In this document: piece after piece, positions 7,438-14,675 of the stretch
Layout of the letters: the number at the start of each line of letters is the position of its first letter
Numbering within the stretch: position 1 is the first letter of the stretch
Assembly (NCBI GenBank): GCA_910588415.1
Contig: CAJUPK010000010.1
Span: 1-30,685, forward strand
Source: an uncultured Oscillospiraceae bacterium
GTDB taxonomy: Bacteria; Bacillota; Clostridia; Oscillospirales; Acutalibacteraceae
Length of the DNA: 30,685 nt
Direction: 5' to 3'
The notes under the pieces: generated by a model
What the model was told of the DNA's origin: nothing
The model's input: only the letters and a program-made list of their open reading frames with translations
Databases searched by the model: none
Position numbers and translations under genes: made by a program

Positions 7438-7629
7438 ATGCTAACTCAATTACTCAACGCCAGCGCTGGCGTCATCGGCGGGGCAGATGGTCCCACTTCT
7501 GTCTATATCACCGGGGACCTGGCCGAAGCTTTGCATATCATGGCCAATGGGATGCTGGGTATCTTTGTGGTTATTGGCCTTATTGCCATTTTGGTGGCCC
7601 TGCTGACCCGGGTGAGCGGCCGGAAGTGA
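7438..7629 (+). CDS. OadG-related 63-aa small membrane subunit with OadB-like motif
   Basis: The start is ATG 7438, with AAAAAGGAG eight bases upstream; an in-frame ATG at 7405 lacks a site. The protein has a short N-terminal segment GVIGGADGPTSVYITG, nearly the same as the GIIGAADGPTSI motif of the adjacent OadB protein. One membrane helix follows (GMLGIFVVIGLIAILVALL), then a basic end RVSGRK, resembling the OadG gamma subunit's single helix. It is best read as a small partner of the upstream pump. How it gained an OadB-like motif is unclear. The unit ends at the terminator at 7711-7750. Confidence 0.75.
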   Translation: MLTQLLNASAGVIGGADGPTSVYITGDLAEALHIMANGMLGIFVVIGLIAILVALLTRVSGRK

Positions 7630-7710
7630 ACCAAAGCAGCTCCCCTCTCCAGCGCCCTTTTAGGGGCTTAAAGGAGAAATATGCAATAAGCCAATAAAGC
7701 CAATAAACAC

Positions 7711-7750
7711 AAAAGGAGCGATGGCCAGCTTGGCCAACGCTCCCTTTTCT
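7711..7750. terminator. Bidirectional terminator between the oadB unit and hydA
   Basis: AAAAGGAGCG (7711-7720) pairs with CGCTCC-C-TTTTC (7738-7749, one bulged C), with an inner TGGCCA-GCT-TGGCCA stem (7722-7736). A-rich and T-rich flanks make it work for both converging units. Confidence 0.85.
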
Positions 7751-7771
7751 TTATGAAAAACCAGCGGAAAC

Positions 7772-9514
7772 TTAGAACTTATTGCCCCGCTTTACATAGC
7801 TGGTGTGCAGAATCTCGTGGGCCTTGTGGCTGCCGGGCTCGCCCAAGAACTCCTCATAGCACTTCTTCACCACCGGGTTGTCATGAGACTTGCGCAGAGG
7901 CATGGCCTTGTCCTGGTCGTACAGGGCCTTGGCGCGCAGGGTCTTGATGTCATTATACGCCCAGTCGTTGGCAGAGCGCACAGGCTGTCCGCCGCCGTTG
8001 ACGCAGCCGCCGGGGCAGCACATGATCTCAATAAACTGGTAGTCAGCTTCACCCGCCTGTACCTTCTTCAAGATCTTGTCAGCATTGGAGAGGCCGCTGA
8101 CTACAGCTACCTTCACATCCATGCCAGCCACGTTGTATACAGCCTCTTTAATGCCCTCGGTGCCGCGAATCTCATTGTACTCAATAGACTCCTGGCTCTC
8201 GCCGCTGAGTACGTCGGCCGCGGTGCGCAGGGCAGCTTCCATCACGCCGCCCGTGGCGCCGAAGATCACAGCCGCGCCAGTGGAAACGCCCATGGCGTCG
8301 TCAAACTTCTCGTCAGGCAGGGCGTTAAAGTTCAGCTGGGCCTTCTTGATGAGCCGGGCCAGTTCCCGGGTGGTAATGCTGATATCCACATCCGGCAGGC
8401 CAGCAGCGTTCTCATCGTCCCGGCCAATCTCGAACTTCTTGGCCGTACAGGGCATCACAGACACAGAGACGATCTTCTGGGGATCAATGCCCTCTTTCTC
8501 CGCGTACCAGGTCTTGATCAGCGCGCCAGCCATATTCTGGGGAGACTTGCAGCTGGACAGGTGGTCAAGCAGGTCCGGGTAGTAGTGCTCGCAGAACTTG
8601 ATCCAGCCAGGGGAGCAGGAGGTGATCATGGGCAGGATGCCGCCGTTCTTCACCCGGCCGATGAACTCGTGGGCCTCTTCCATGATGGTCATGTCCGCGC
8701 CAAAGTCCGTGTCAAACACCTTGTCAAAGCCCAGGCGGCGCAGAGCGGCAGCCATTTTGCCCTCCACATTGGTGCCAATGGGCAGGCCGAACTCCTCACC
8801 CAAAGCAGCCCGCACAGCGGGAGCGGTTTGTACAATAACGATTTTCTCGGGGTCATTGATGGCCTCAATAACCTCCGGGGTGTTGTCCTTCTCTGTCAGC
8901 GCGCCAGTGGGGCAGCTGACAATGCACTGGCCGCAGGCCACACAAGAGACAGCGTCCAGCGTGTTCTCAAAGGCGCAGCCGATTTCTGTGTCAAAGCCCC
9001 GGTTGTTGGCGCCAATAACAGCCACATGCTGGTTCTGGCAGGCGGCCACGCAGCGGCGGCACAGCACGCACTTGGCGTTGTTGCGCTCCAGGTACTGGGT
9101 GGAGAGGTCCTTGTTGCCAGCGGGCATAACGCCCTCAAAGCGGCTGTCCTCTTCAATGCCCATATCGGCGCACAGCTTCTGCAGCTCACAGTTGCCGCTG
9201 CGCTCACAGGTCAGGCACTTGCGCTCGTGGACAGAGAGCAGCAGCTCCAGGGTCATCTTCCGGGACTCCTGAACCTTGGGGGAGTTGGTGAAAATCTCCA
9301 TGCCGTCGTTTACCGGATACACGCAGGCAGCGGCCAGAGAGCGGGCGCCCTTTACTTCCACCATGCACATACGGCAGGCGCCCAGCTGGTTGATGTCCTT
9401 TAAATAGCACAGGGTGGGGATATCAATACCGGCGTACCGGGCAGCCTCCAGGATGGTGGCCTCCTTGGGTACCTGATAGTCCACGCCGTTGATTTTTACG
9501 TTGACCATATCCAT
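7772..9514 (-). CDS. hydA: [FeFe] hydrogenase catalytic subunit HydA (trimeric NADH-linked type)
   Basis: This 580-residue protein carries an N-terminal 2Fe-2S domain (C36, C47, C50, C64), a His-Cys 4Fe-4S site (H96, C100, C103, C109) and two 4Fe-4S clusters (C149-C159 and C191-C201). The H-cluster domain follows: L1 TSCSPGW (298-304), L2 MPCTAKKFE, L3 EIMCCPGGCVNGGGQP. It reversibly makes H2 in the cytoplasm. With HydB and HydC upstream it belongs to trimeric NAD(H)-linked hydrogenases (group A3 bifurcating or the related NADH-dependent A6 type; sequence alone does not decide). Odd point: L1 has Ser301 where the usual TSCCPxW has the second Cys. AAAGGAT precedes the ATG. It is the last gene of its unit, 42 bases after hydB. 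Confidence 0.95.
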   Translation of the reverse strand: MDMVNVKINGVDYQVPKEATILEAARYAGIDIPTLCYLKDINQLGACRMCMVEVKGARSLAAACVYPVNDGMEIFTNSPKVQESRKMTLELLLSVHERKCLTCERSGNCELQKLCADMGIEEDSRFEGVMPAGNKDLSTQYLERNNAKCVLCRRCVAACQNQHVAVIGANNRGFDTEIGCAFENTLDAVSCVACGQCIVSCPTGALTEKDNTPEVIEAINDPEKIVIVQTAPAVRAALGEEFGLPIGTNVEGKMAAALRRLGFDKVFDTDFGADMTIMEEAHEFIGRVKNGGILPMITSCSPGWIKFCEHYYPDLLDHLSSCKSPQNMAGALIKTWYAEKEGIDPQKIVSVSVMPCTAKKFEIGRDDENAAGLPDVDISITTRELARLIKKAQLNFNALPDEKFDDAMGVSTGAAVIFGATGGVMEAALRTAADVLSGESQESIEYNEIRGTEGIKEAVYNVAGMDVKVAVVSGLSNADKILKKVQAGEADYQFIEIMCCPGGCVNGGGQPVRSANDWAYNDIKTLRAKALYDQDKAMPLRKSHDNPVVKKCYEEFLGEPGSHKAHEILHTSYVKRGNKF

Positions 9515-9556
9515 AGATTTATAATCAATCCTTTCAGGTTTCTCTCGGGTCTGGGC

Positions 9557-11347
9557 TTACTTCTTCACAACGGCGTTAAACTTACACTTCTCCATGCACA
9601 CGCCGCACTTGATGCACTTCTCGGTATCGATCACATGGGCTTCCTTCACCTTGCCGGAGATAGCCCCAACCGGGCAGTTCCGGGCGCAGAGGGTGCAGCC
9701 CTTGCACTTGTCGGCCTCGATATGGAAGTTGGTCAGCGCCTTGCAGGCTCCGGCCGGGCAACGGTGCTCGGTGACATGGGCCACATACTCGTCTCGGAAA
9801 TACTTCAGGGTAGAGAGCACCGGGTTGGGGGCTGTCTGGCCCAGGCCGCACAGGGAGTTCTCCTTGATGTAGTAGCACAGCTCCTCCATCTTGTCAATAT
9901 CCTCCAGGGTGCCCTTGCCGCTGGTGATCTTGTCCAGAATTTCCAGCAGACGCTTGGTGCCCACCCGGCAGGGGGTGCATTTGCCGCAGCTCTCGTCCAC
10001 GGTAAACTCCAAGAAGAACTTGGCGATATCCACCATGCAGGTGGTCTCGTCCATCACGATCAATCCGCCGGAGCCCATCATGGAGCCAATGGCGATCAGG
10101 TTGTCATAGTCAATGGGGGTGTCGATTAAAGAGGCGGGGATGCAGCCGCCAGAGGGGCCGCCGGTCTGGGCTGCCTTAAAGGTGTGGCCGTCCGGCACGC
10201 CGCCGCCGATGTCCTCCACAACCTCCCGCAAGGTGGTGCCCATGGGAACCTCCACCAGGCCGGTGTTGGTGATCTTGCCGCCCAAAGCAAAGACCTTGGT
10301 GCCTGGGGACTTCTCTGTGCCAATGGACTTGAACCAGTCCGCGCCCTTCAAAATGATCTGGGGAATGTTGGCATAGGTCTCCACGTTGTTCAGAACCGTG
10401 GGCTTGCCAAACAGGCCCTTCAGCGCCGGGAAGGGAGGCCGCACTCTCGGCTCGCCCCGCTTGCCCTCAATGGAGGTCATCAGGGCGGTCTCCTCGCCGC
10501 ACACAAAAGCGCCGGCGCCCAGGCGGATGTCTATGTCAAAGTCAAAGCCGGAATCAAAGATGTTCTTGCCCAGCAGGCCGTAATCCCGGGCCTGCTGAAT
10601 GGCGATCTGCAGGCGCTTTACCGCGATGGGGTACTCGGCCCGGATGTAGATGTAGCCCTGGGAGGCGCCAATGGCATAGCCCGCGATGGCCATGGCCTCC
10701 AGCACGCTGTGGGGGTCGCCCTCCAGCACAGAACGGTCCATGAACGCGCCCGGGTCGCCCTCGTCCGCGTTGCAGCAGGCATACTTCTGGTCAGCCTGGT
10801 TGGCCGCGGCAAACTTCCACTTCAGGCCCGTGGGGAAGCCCGCGCCGCCCCGGCCCCGCAGGCCAGAGGCCAGCATGGTGTCAATAACCTGCTGGGGGGT
10901 CATCTCGGTCAGCACCTTGCCCAAGGCCGCGTAGCCATCCTGGGCGATGTATTCGTCAATAAGCTCAGGGTTAATCACGCCGCAGTTGCGCAGGGCAATG
11001 CGCAGCTGTTTGGAGTAGAAGGCGGTCTCGTTCAAAGACTTGGTGGTGTTCTCGTCCACCACAGTCTCCTGATACAGCAGGCGGGTGACGATACGGCCCT
11101 TCAAAAGATGCTCGGAGACGATCTCCGGTATATCCTCGGGCGTGACGCGGCTGTAAAACGCGCCTTCGGGATAAACCACCATAATGGGACCCAGGGCACA
11201 AAGGCCAAAGCAGCCGGTGCGAATCACGTTGACTTCTTTCTCCAGGCCCTGGGCCTTTATCTCCTCGTTCAGCTTTTCAATGATCTGCTCACTGTTGGAG
11301 GAGGTACAGCCAGTGCCGCCGCAGACCAGCACGTTAGATCGAAACAT
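9557..11347 (-). CDS. hydB: NuoF-like HydB subunit (FMN/NADH-binding) of the hydrogenase
   Basis: The protein has 596 residues. It starts with a thioredoxin-like 2Fe-2S domain with all four Cys (C9, C14, C46, C50). The NuoF core follows, with the FMN/NADH region GRGGAGFPTGLKWKFA and NADEGDPGAFMDRS. Next come an SLBB segment, the 4Fe-4S motif ESCGKCTPCRVG, and a C-terminal two-cluster ferredoxin domain (CKGCTLCARNCP; CIKCGVCMEKC). It passes electrons between NAD(H) and HydA. The length is typical of the HydB/HndC type. AAGGAGG lies before ATG 11347. The gene is between the 2Fe-2S protein (18-base gap) and hydA, consistent with one transcript. Confidence 0.95.
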   Translation of the reverse strand: MFRSNVLVCGGTGCTSSNSEQIIEKLNEEIKAQGLEKEVNVIRTGCFGLCALGPIMVVYPEGAFYSRVTPEDIPEIVSEHLLKGRIVTRLLYQETVVDENTTKSLNETAFYSKQLRIALRNCGVINPELIDEYIAQDGYAALGKVLTEMTPQQVIDTMLASGLRGRGGAGFPTGLKWKFAAANQADQKYACCNADEGDPGAFMDRSVLEGDPHSVLEAMAIAGYAIGASQGYIYIRAEYPIAVKRLQIAIQQARDYGLLGKNIFDSGFDFDIDIRLGAGAFVCGEETALMTSIEGKRGEPRVRPPFPALKGLFGKPTVLNNVETYANIPQIILKGADWFKSIGTEKSPGTKVFALGGKITNTGLVEVPMGTTLREVVEDIGGGVPDGHTFKAAQTGGPSGGCIPASLIDTPIDYDNLIAIGSMMGSGGLIVMDETTCMVDIAKFFLEFTVDESCGKCTPCRVGTKRLLEILDKITSGKGTLEDIDKMEELCYYIKENSLCGLGQTAPNPVLSTLKYFRDEYVAHVTEHRCPAGACKALTNFHIEADKCKGCTLCARNCPVGAISGKVKEAHVIDTEKCIKCGVCMEKCKFNAVVKK

Positions 11348-11365
11348 AGGGTATAATCCTCCTTT

Positions 11366-11746
11366 TTACTTCGCGCCGATGGCATTGGCGCCAATGGTGT
11401 ATTCGGTGACCACATTGCCGTTTACCAGATGGTCGTTGACCACGCGCACGGCTTTTTCAGCGGTCATTTTTACATAGGTAACCTTGTCCTTGCCTGGGGT
11501 GATGACCTCTACCACAGGCTCATACTGGCAGATGCCAATGCAGCCGGTCTGGGTCACCATGGTGTCCTTCAGGCCCCGCTTGGCCACCTCTTCCACAAAG
11601 GCGGTCAGTACCGGGCGGGCGCCGGCGGCAATGCCGCAGGTGGCCATGCCCACCAGAACCCGAGTCTCGGCCTCGGCGTTTTCGCGGATGTTTACGGAAG
11701 CCCGGGCTTTGTCGCGAATGGCTTGCAGTTCTGCTAAAGATTTCAT
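11366..11746 (-). CDS. Thioredoxin-like [2Fe-2S] ferredoxin-domain protein
   Basis: This 126-residue protein has the fold of the 2Fe-2S domain of NuoE and HydB: GMATCGIAAGARPV and TQTGCIGICQYEP. Only three candidate ligand Cys are present (C37, C69, C73); at the place of the first Cys of the usual C-x4-C pair the sequence is LVG. Such stand-alone proteins are regular members of hydrogenase clusters in Clostridia and Thermotoga, placed before hydB, and may carry electrons or help signal. AAGGGAG precedes ATG 11746 at a rather long distance. A terminator-like hairpin upstream (11837-11856) suggests that it opens a separately controlled fd-hydB-hydA unit, though I found no strong promoter for it. 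Confidence 0.85.
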   Translation of the reverse strand: MKSLAELQAIRDKARASVNIRENAEAETRVLVGMATCGIAAGARPVLTAFVEEVAKRGLKDTMVTQTGCIGICQYEPVVEVITPGKDKVTYVKMTAEKAVRVVNDHLVNGNVVTEYTIGANAIGAK

Positions 11747-11836
11747 ATCAGATGTAGCTCCCTTCCAGAAATCAAATATAAAACAAGCTGTTCATAAAGC
11801 GTTGTAAAAATTCTTAAAAATGTCCTGAATGTCCTG

Positions 11837-11856
11837 AAAAACCTTTCGAAAAAGGT
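11837..11856 (-). terminator. Terminator-like hairpin inside the hydrogenase gene run
   Basis: On the minus strand ACCTTT (11856-11851), loop TTCG, AAAGGT (11846-11841) and a run of five T (11841-11837) form a short intrinsic-terminator shape in the 225-base gap between the HATPase gene and the 2Fe-2S gene. CCTGA/TCAGG arms flank it, and a direct repeat TGTCCTGAA occurs twice at 11821-11837. A second stem, CCAGGGC-AGAA-GCCCTGG, lies nearer the HATPase stop. It may be a partial terminator that separates regulatory from catalytic genes. Confidence 0.6.
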
Positions 11857-11971
11857 CTCTCAGGCGGACTTGAAAGCAGCGCCTTCAGGTCTTGGGTATA
11901 AGCGCCTGGGTGGTATAGAGGGCATGGCTTTCCAGCGGCCAGGGCTTCTGCCCTGGAAACCCGGCGGGGGC

Positions 11972-12556
11972 CTAAGGCTCCTGGGCCGCGTTGCCTGCCT
12001 CGAAAAGCCCGGCCGTGTTTTCCTCCAGATATTCCTTCACCCACTGGGTCACGTCCGGCAGGTTCAGGGGCACGTCCTCTCCCAGCACCTGGCGCAGCTC
12101 CTGGGTTTTTAGGGAAAACTCCCGCTCCTCCCCGTGCTCCGGCCGCAGCCTCCGGGTGTACACAAAATCCAGCTCCGGGTTCATCATTACCAGCATATTG
12201 ATGGTGTCGTTAATGTCCCCCAGCGGGATCATATCCACGCTGGAGGGCTTAAACACCGCTGTGGTGGTGGTGCCTTCTCCCACCACAGACTGGATATGAA
12301 AATGCCCGCCCGTCATCTCCGCCTCCATCTTGAACAGCGGCACACCCAGCCCCACGCTGCGGGTGGTGCGGGTGGTGAAAAACGGGTCCGTCACATGTTC
12401 CACCTGTTCAAGGGTCATGCCCCGGCCGTTGTCGCTGATGCTAATGGACAGAGTATCCCCTGCCGTGTCCTCCTCTACCGTAATGGTAATCAGGCTGGCC
12501 CCAGCGGAGATGGAGTTTTGGGCAATGTCCATTACGTTCAAAGAAAGTTCCCGCAT
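11972..12556 (-). CDS. Stand-alone histidine-kinase-like ATPase (HATPase_c)
   Basis: This 194-residue protein begins directly with the ATP-binding fold. The N-box is VMDIAQNSISAGA, the G1 box is SDNGRGM, a lid with DPFFTTRTTR follows, and the G2-like box is VGLGVPLFK. No phospho-acceptor His domain or sensor is attached. The C-terminal 80 residues are family-specific and unassigned. Such proteins sit beside hydC in many clostridial hydrogenase clusters; whether they phosphorylate a protein or act as an ATP-dependent switch is unknown. TAAGGAGG, which contains the stop codon of the preceding 49-aa gene, forms the ribosome site, so the two are translationally coupled. Confidence 0.85.
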   Translation of the reverse strand: MRELSLNVMDIAQNSISAGASLITITVEEDTAGDTLSISISDNGRGMTLEQVEHVTDPFFTTRTTRSVGLGVPLFKMEAEMTGGHFHIQSVVGEGTTTTAVFKPSSVDMIPLGDINDTINMLVMMNPELDFVYTRRLRPEHGEEREFSLKTQELRQVLGEDVPLNLPDVTQWVKEYLEENTAGLFEAGNAAQEP

Positions 12557-12567
12557 GGCGGTCCTCC

Positions 12568-12717
12568 TTACTGCTGATTATTTTTAAATATAGACCACCA
12601 TTCCACTTCGCCTTTTGCCTGCCGGATCAGTTCCGCGGCGTCGCTGCCAGTATGGGCCTTGGCCTCTACCAGCTGGGCCAAAAGCTCCAGAAATACTTGG
12701 AACTGCGCACCGGTCAT
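12568..12717 (-). CDS. 49-aa protein between hydC and the HATPase gene
   Basis: ATG 12717 is preceded by AGAGG at 7 bases, and the frame runs 49 codons to TAA at 12568-12570. The product starts MTGAQFQVFLELLAQLVEAK and ends EVEWWSIFKNNQQ. It looks like two amphipathic helices linked by AHTGSDAAE, without a signal peptide, membrane helix or Cys. The stop codon is the start of the next gene's TAAGGAGG site, and the gap to hydC is only 17 bases, so it sits in the operon like a real gene. The family is not recognised; a small partner or scaffold of the HATPase or HydC is a guess from position alone. Confidence 0.7.
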   Translation of the reverse strand: MTGAQFQVFLELLAQLVEAKAHTGSDAAELIRQAKGEVEWWSIFKNNQQ

Positions 12718-12734
12718 GCCATAACCTCTAAAGA

Positions 12735-13232
12735 TTATTCAGCGTATTTATCCAGGATGCCGTCCACGTCCTCGGGAGCCAGGCGGCCGTACACGTCCTC
12801 GTTGATCATCATAACCGGGGCCAGGCCGCAGGCGCCGATGCAGCGGCAGGCGGTCAAAGAGAACAGTCCGTCCTCCGTACACTCCTCGGGCCCAATGCCC
12901 AGCTTCTGGGTGATCCGGTCCAGCACCTTGTCAGAACCCTTAACATAGCAGGCGGTGCCCAGGCACACAGAGATGTGGTTGCGGCCCTTGGGGGTCAGGG
13001 AGAACTGGGAGTAGAAGGTGGACACGCCGTACACTTCCTCCAGGGGTACGTCCAGCCCGTCGGCAATCTTCTTCTGCACCTCCAGGGGCAGATATCCATA
13101 GATCTCCTGGGCCTGATGCAGCGCGGGCATGACCGCGCCGGGCTGGCCCTTCAATTCCTGAATCACAGAGTCGAGCTTCTCGGCCTGCTCCACAGTGTCA
13201 TGGAAGGGCAGGCTGCTGATGCGTTTTTGCAT
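12735..13232 (-). CDS. hydC: NuoE-like HydC subunit ([2Fe-2S]) of the hydrogenase
   Basis: This 165-residue protein matches NuoE/HydC. A helical N-terminal half contains AVMPALHQAQEIYGYLP and VYGVSTFYSQF. A thioredoxin-like domain follows with the four cluster ligands C90, C95, C131 and C135 (CLGTAC and CRCIGAC). It is the third subunit of the NAD(H)-linked hydrogenase, holding one 2Fe-2S centre next to HydB. ATG 13232 is preferred: an in-frame ATG at 13259 would place the AAAGGAAG site inside the gene. It is the first gene after an AT-rich promoter region and is separated from hydB/hydA by two or three small genes and a terminator-like hairpin. Confidence 0.93.
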   Translation of the reverse strand: MQKRISSLPFHDTVEQAEKLDSVIQELKGQPGAVMPALHQAQEIYGYLPLEVQKKIADGLDVPLEEVYGVSTFYSQFSLTPKGRNHISVCLGTACYVKGSDKVLDRITQKLGIGPEECTEDGLFSLTACRCIGACGLAPVMMINEDVYGRLAPEDVDGILDKYAE

Positions 13233-13295
13233 AAATAGACCATCTTCCTTTCTACACATACGTAGTTTAGCTTAAATATAGCAAATTGGAGGTCG

Positions 13296-13325
13296 ATTAT
13301 AATTCCAAAAAGGAATAAAAACCAA
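13296..13325 (-). promoter_or_regulatory. Promoter for the hydC transcript, with inverted repeat in the spacer
   Basis: On the minus strand TTGGTT (13325-13320) and TATAAT (13301-13296) are 18 bases apart, about 55 bases before hydC. The spacer carries ATTCC-N5-GGAAT (13302-13316), placed where a bound regulator would block polymerase. Confidence 0.55.
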
Positions 13326-13362
13326 AAGAACAACAATTTCCAACAATATTCACGGATACTAC

Positions 13363-13401
13363 TGGTAATTGTTACCATAATATCGATATCGGATATCGAT
13401 A
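13363..13401. promoter_or_regulatory. Two palindromes upstream of hydC (candidate operators)
   Basis: TGGTAA-TTG-TTACCA (13363-13377) and TATCGATATC-G-GATATCGATA (13381-13401, 10-bp arms) lie almost back to back, just downstream of the PHP gene's stop. On the minus strand a second possible promoter, TTGTAT-N16-TATTAT, would have the longer palindrome exactly in its spacer. Neither matches the usual Rex site (TTGTTAA-N4-TTAACAA). The binding protein is unknown; the symmetry and location strongly suggest regulation of the catalytic hydrogenase genes. Confidence 0.6.
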
Positions 13402-13409
13402 CAAAACCA

Positions 13410-14165
13410 TCAAGTGCAGGATTCCCGCCAGCCATGCCGGAGGGCTCGCAGCAGCGCGCTGGCCGTCTTTTCCGGCAGGGGGATCTTCAGGGCTTGGGAA
13501 GAGGCCAGGGTGTCCAGATAATGGCTGTCAGAGTCCCGTACAATCTGCATCCGCTGCAGCTCGGGGTACTGCTGCTTCAGTCCATCCAGGTCGCACTCCC
13601 GGGTGACCTCCGCCACGGTGTATCCCCCTTCCGGCGGGATGCTGCCCAGGGCTGCCGTCACGCTGTAGGAGTCCCGGTCTACATGGGCGGGAAAGGCCGT
13701 GCCGCCGTATTCTTCGGCTAAGGATTTCACCTGGTCCACCCCGATAAAGGAGGAGACCAAGAGCAGGTCCTCCAGTACCCCAACCGGCTGGTCACTGGCG
13801 TCCAAAATGCGCTGCTCCCCAAAGATTTCCGCCTTGTTTTTAATATGGGGCATGTGGGCGTCTATGTACGCGTCAAAGGCCATGGCTCCCTCCAGGGTCT
13901 CAAACAGGCACACCACATGAGCCTCCTCGGCTGTGCAGAGCTCCATGCCGGGAACAGCCAAAATGCCTGCCTCTTCTGCCACAGCCAGCACAGCCGGGGC
14001 GTTTTTGCAGGTGTTGTGGTCCGTAACAGCGATGATCTCCAGCCCCATCACTGCTGCCATGCCCACCAGATTGTTGGGGGTCATATCGTTGTCTCCGCAG
14101 GGGGAGAGGCAGGAGTGGATGTGGAGGTCGTAGGTATATTCCGTAAGTCCCGCCATGTCCGTCAC
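13410..14165 (-). CDS. PHP-domain protein
   Basis: The protein has 251 residues with the PHP metal-site motifs: DLHIHSCLSPCGDND (motif I), ITDHN-type AVTDHNTCKN (motif II), PGMELCTAEEAHVV (motif III) and FPAHVDRDS / RDSDSHYLDTL later. PHP proteins are trinuclear metal phosphoesterases, so it may hydrolyse a phosphorylated small molecule or nucleic acid; the substrate is unknown. Its ATG overlaps the stop of the DRTGG-like gene (ATGA, 14162-14165). The conserved place of PHP genes in hydrogenase sensor clusters argues for a role in the same signalling path. The palindrome-rich hydC promoter region begins at its stop. Confidence 0.87.
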   Translation of the reverse strand: MTDMAGLTEYTYDLHIHSCLSPCGDNDMTPNNLVGMAAVMGLEIIAVTDHNTCKNAPAVLAVAEEAGILAVPGMELCTAEEAHVVCLFETLEGAMAFDAYIDAHMPHIKNKAEIFGEQRILDASDQPVGVLEDLLLVSSFIGVDQVKSLAEEYGGTAFPAHVDRDSYSVTAALGSIPPEGGYTVAEVTRECDLDGLKQQYPELQRMQIVRDSDSHYLDTLASSQALKIPLPEKTASALLRALRHGWRESCT

Positions 14166-14494
14166 TTCAGCCGCTCATAGACCTGAACGGCGGTTTGGTA
14201 CAGGTTGGGAGAGCAGCCATACACCGGGATTCCCTGCATATCCGCCCGCTTTTTGGCGTCTTGGTCCAGGGCGGCGTCCTCGCACAGCACAATGCAGCTG
14301 GTGTCTGCCAGGGCTGCCACGGCAATGGCGTTCAGGTTGCCCATCACAGTCAGCCACACGTTGCCGGCTTGGGCGCGGCCCATAACCCAGCTTAAAAGGT
14401 CGCCTACATAGCAGCCGTCTGCCAGGTTGTCCTGGCCGTCCTCGCCTGCCAGCAGTTTCCAGCCGCAGGCTTCAGCCAATTCTTTGATGGTCAT
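14162..14494 (-). CDS. DRTGG-like small regulatory protein (second copy)
   Basis: The start is ATG 14494, preceded by AGGTGG; the longest open frame reaches further upstream into a non-coding stretch. The 110-residue product (MTIKELAEACGWKLLAGEDG ... ) has the alternating beta/alpha pattern of DRTGG domains: GCYVGDLLSWVMGRAQAGNV, then VMGNLNAIAVAALADTSCIV and the ending YQTAVQVYERL. DRTGG domains are found in phosphotransacetylases and CBS proteins and have no settled activity. It is a paralogue in size and fold of the gene at 16437-16787. It overlaps the PHP gene by 4 bases, so the two should be made together. Confidence 0.75.
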   Translation of the reverse strand: MTIKELAEACGWKLLAGEDGQDNLADGCYVGDLLSWVMGRAQAGNVWLTVMGNLNAIAVAALADTSCIVLCEDAALDQDAKKRADMQGIPVYGCSPNLYQTAVQVYERLK

Positions 14495-14675
14495 TGTGAC
14501 CACCTGCCTTTCTGTCAAAATATATGTCTCAGCAAAGAAAAGAGAACCCATTCCAGCGGACAAAATGGGCGGGGTTTTGGAAGGCTGGACGGAGAAGCTT
14601 CCAGGGGAACAGCCAGGCAGCCCTGCCCCGCCTGGGCGGGGATTTTTCCCGCTGCCGCCCACAGCCCCTTCCTTG

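Noticed and set aside
7805..9403. 532-codon plus-strand frame opposite hydA
   Set aside because: It lies fully antisense to a definite hydrogenase gene and has no protein-like motifs.
13233..13409. Rex (NADH-sensing) operator upstream of hydC
   Set aside because: Several TTGTT strings occur, but none has the paired AACAA half-site at the right spacing.
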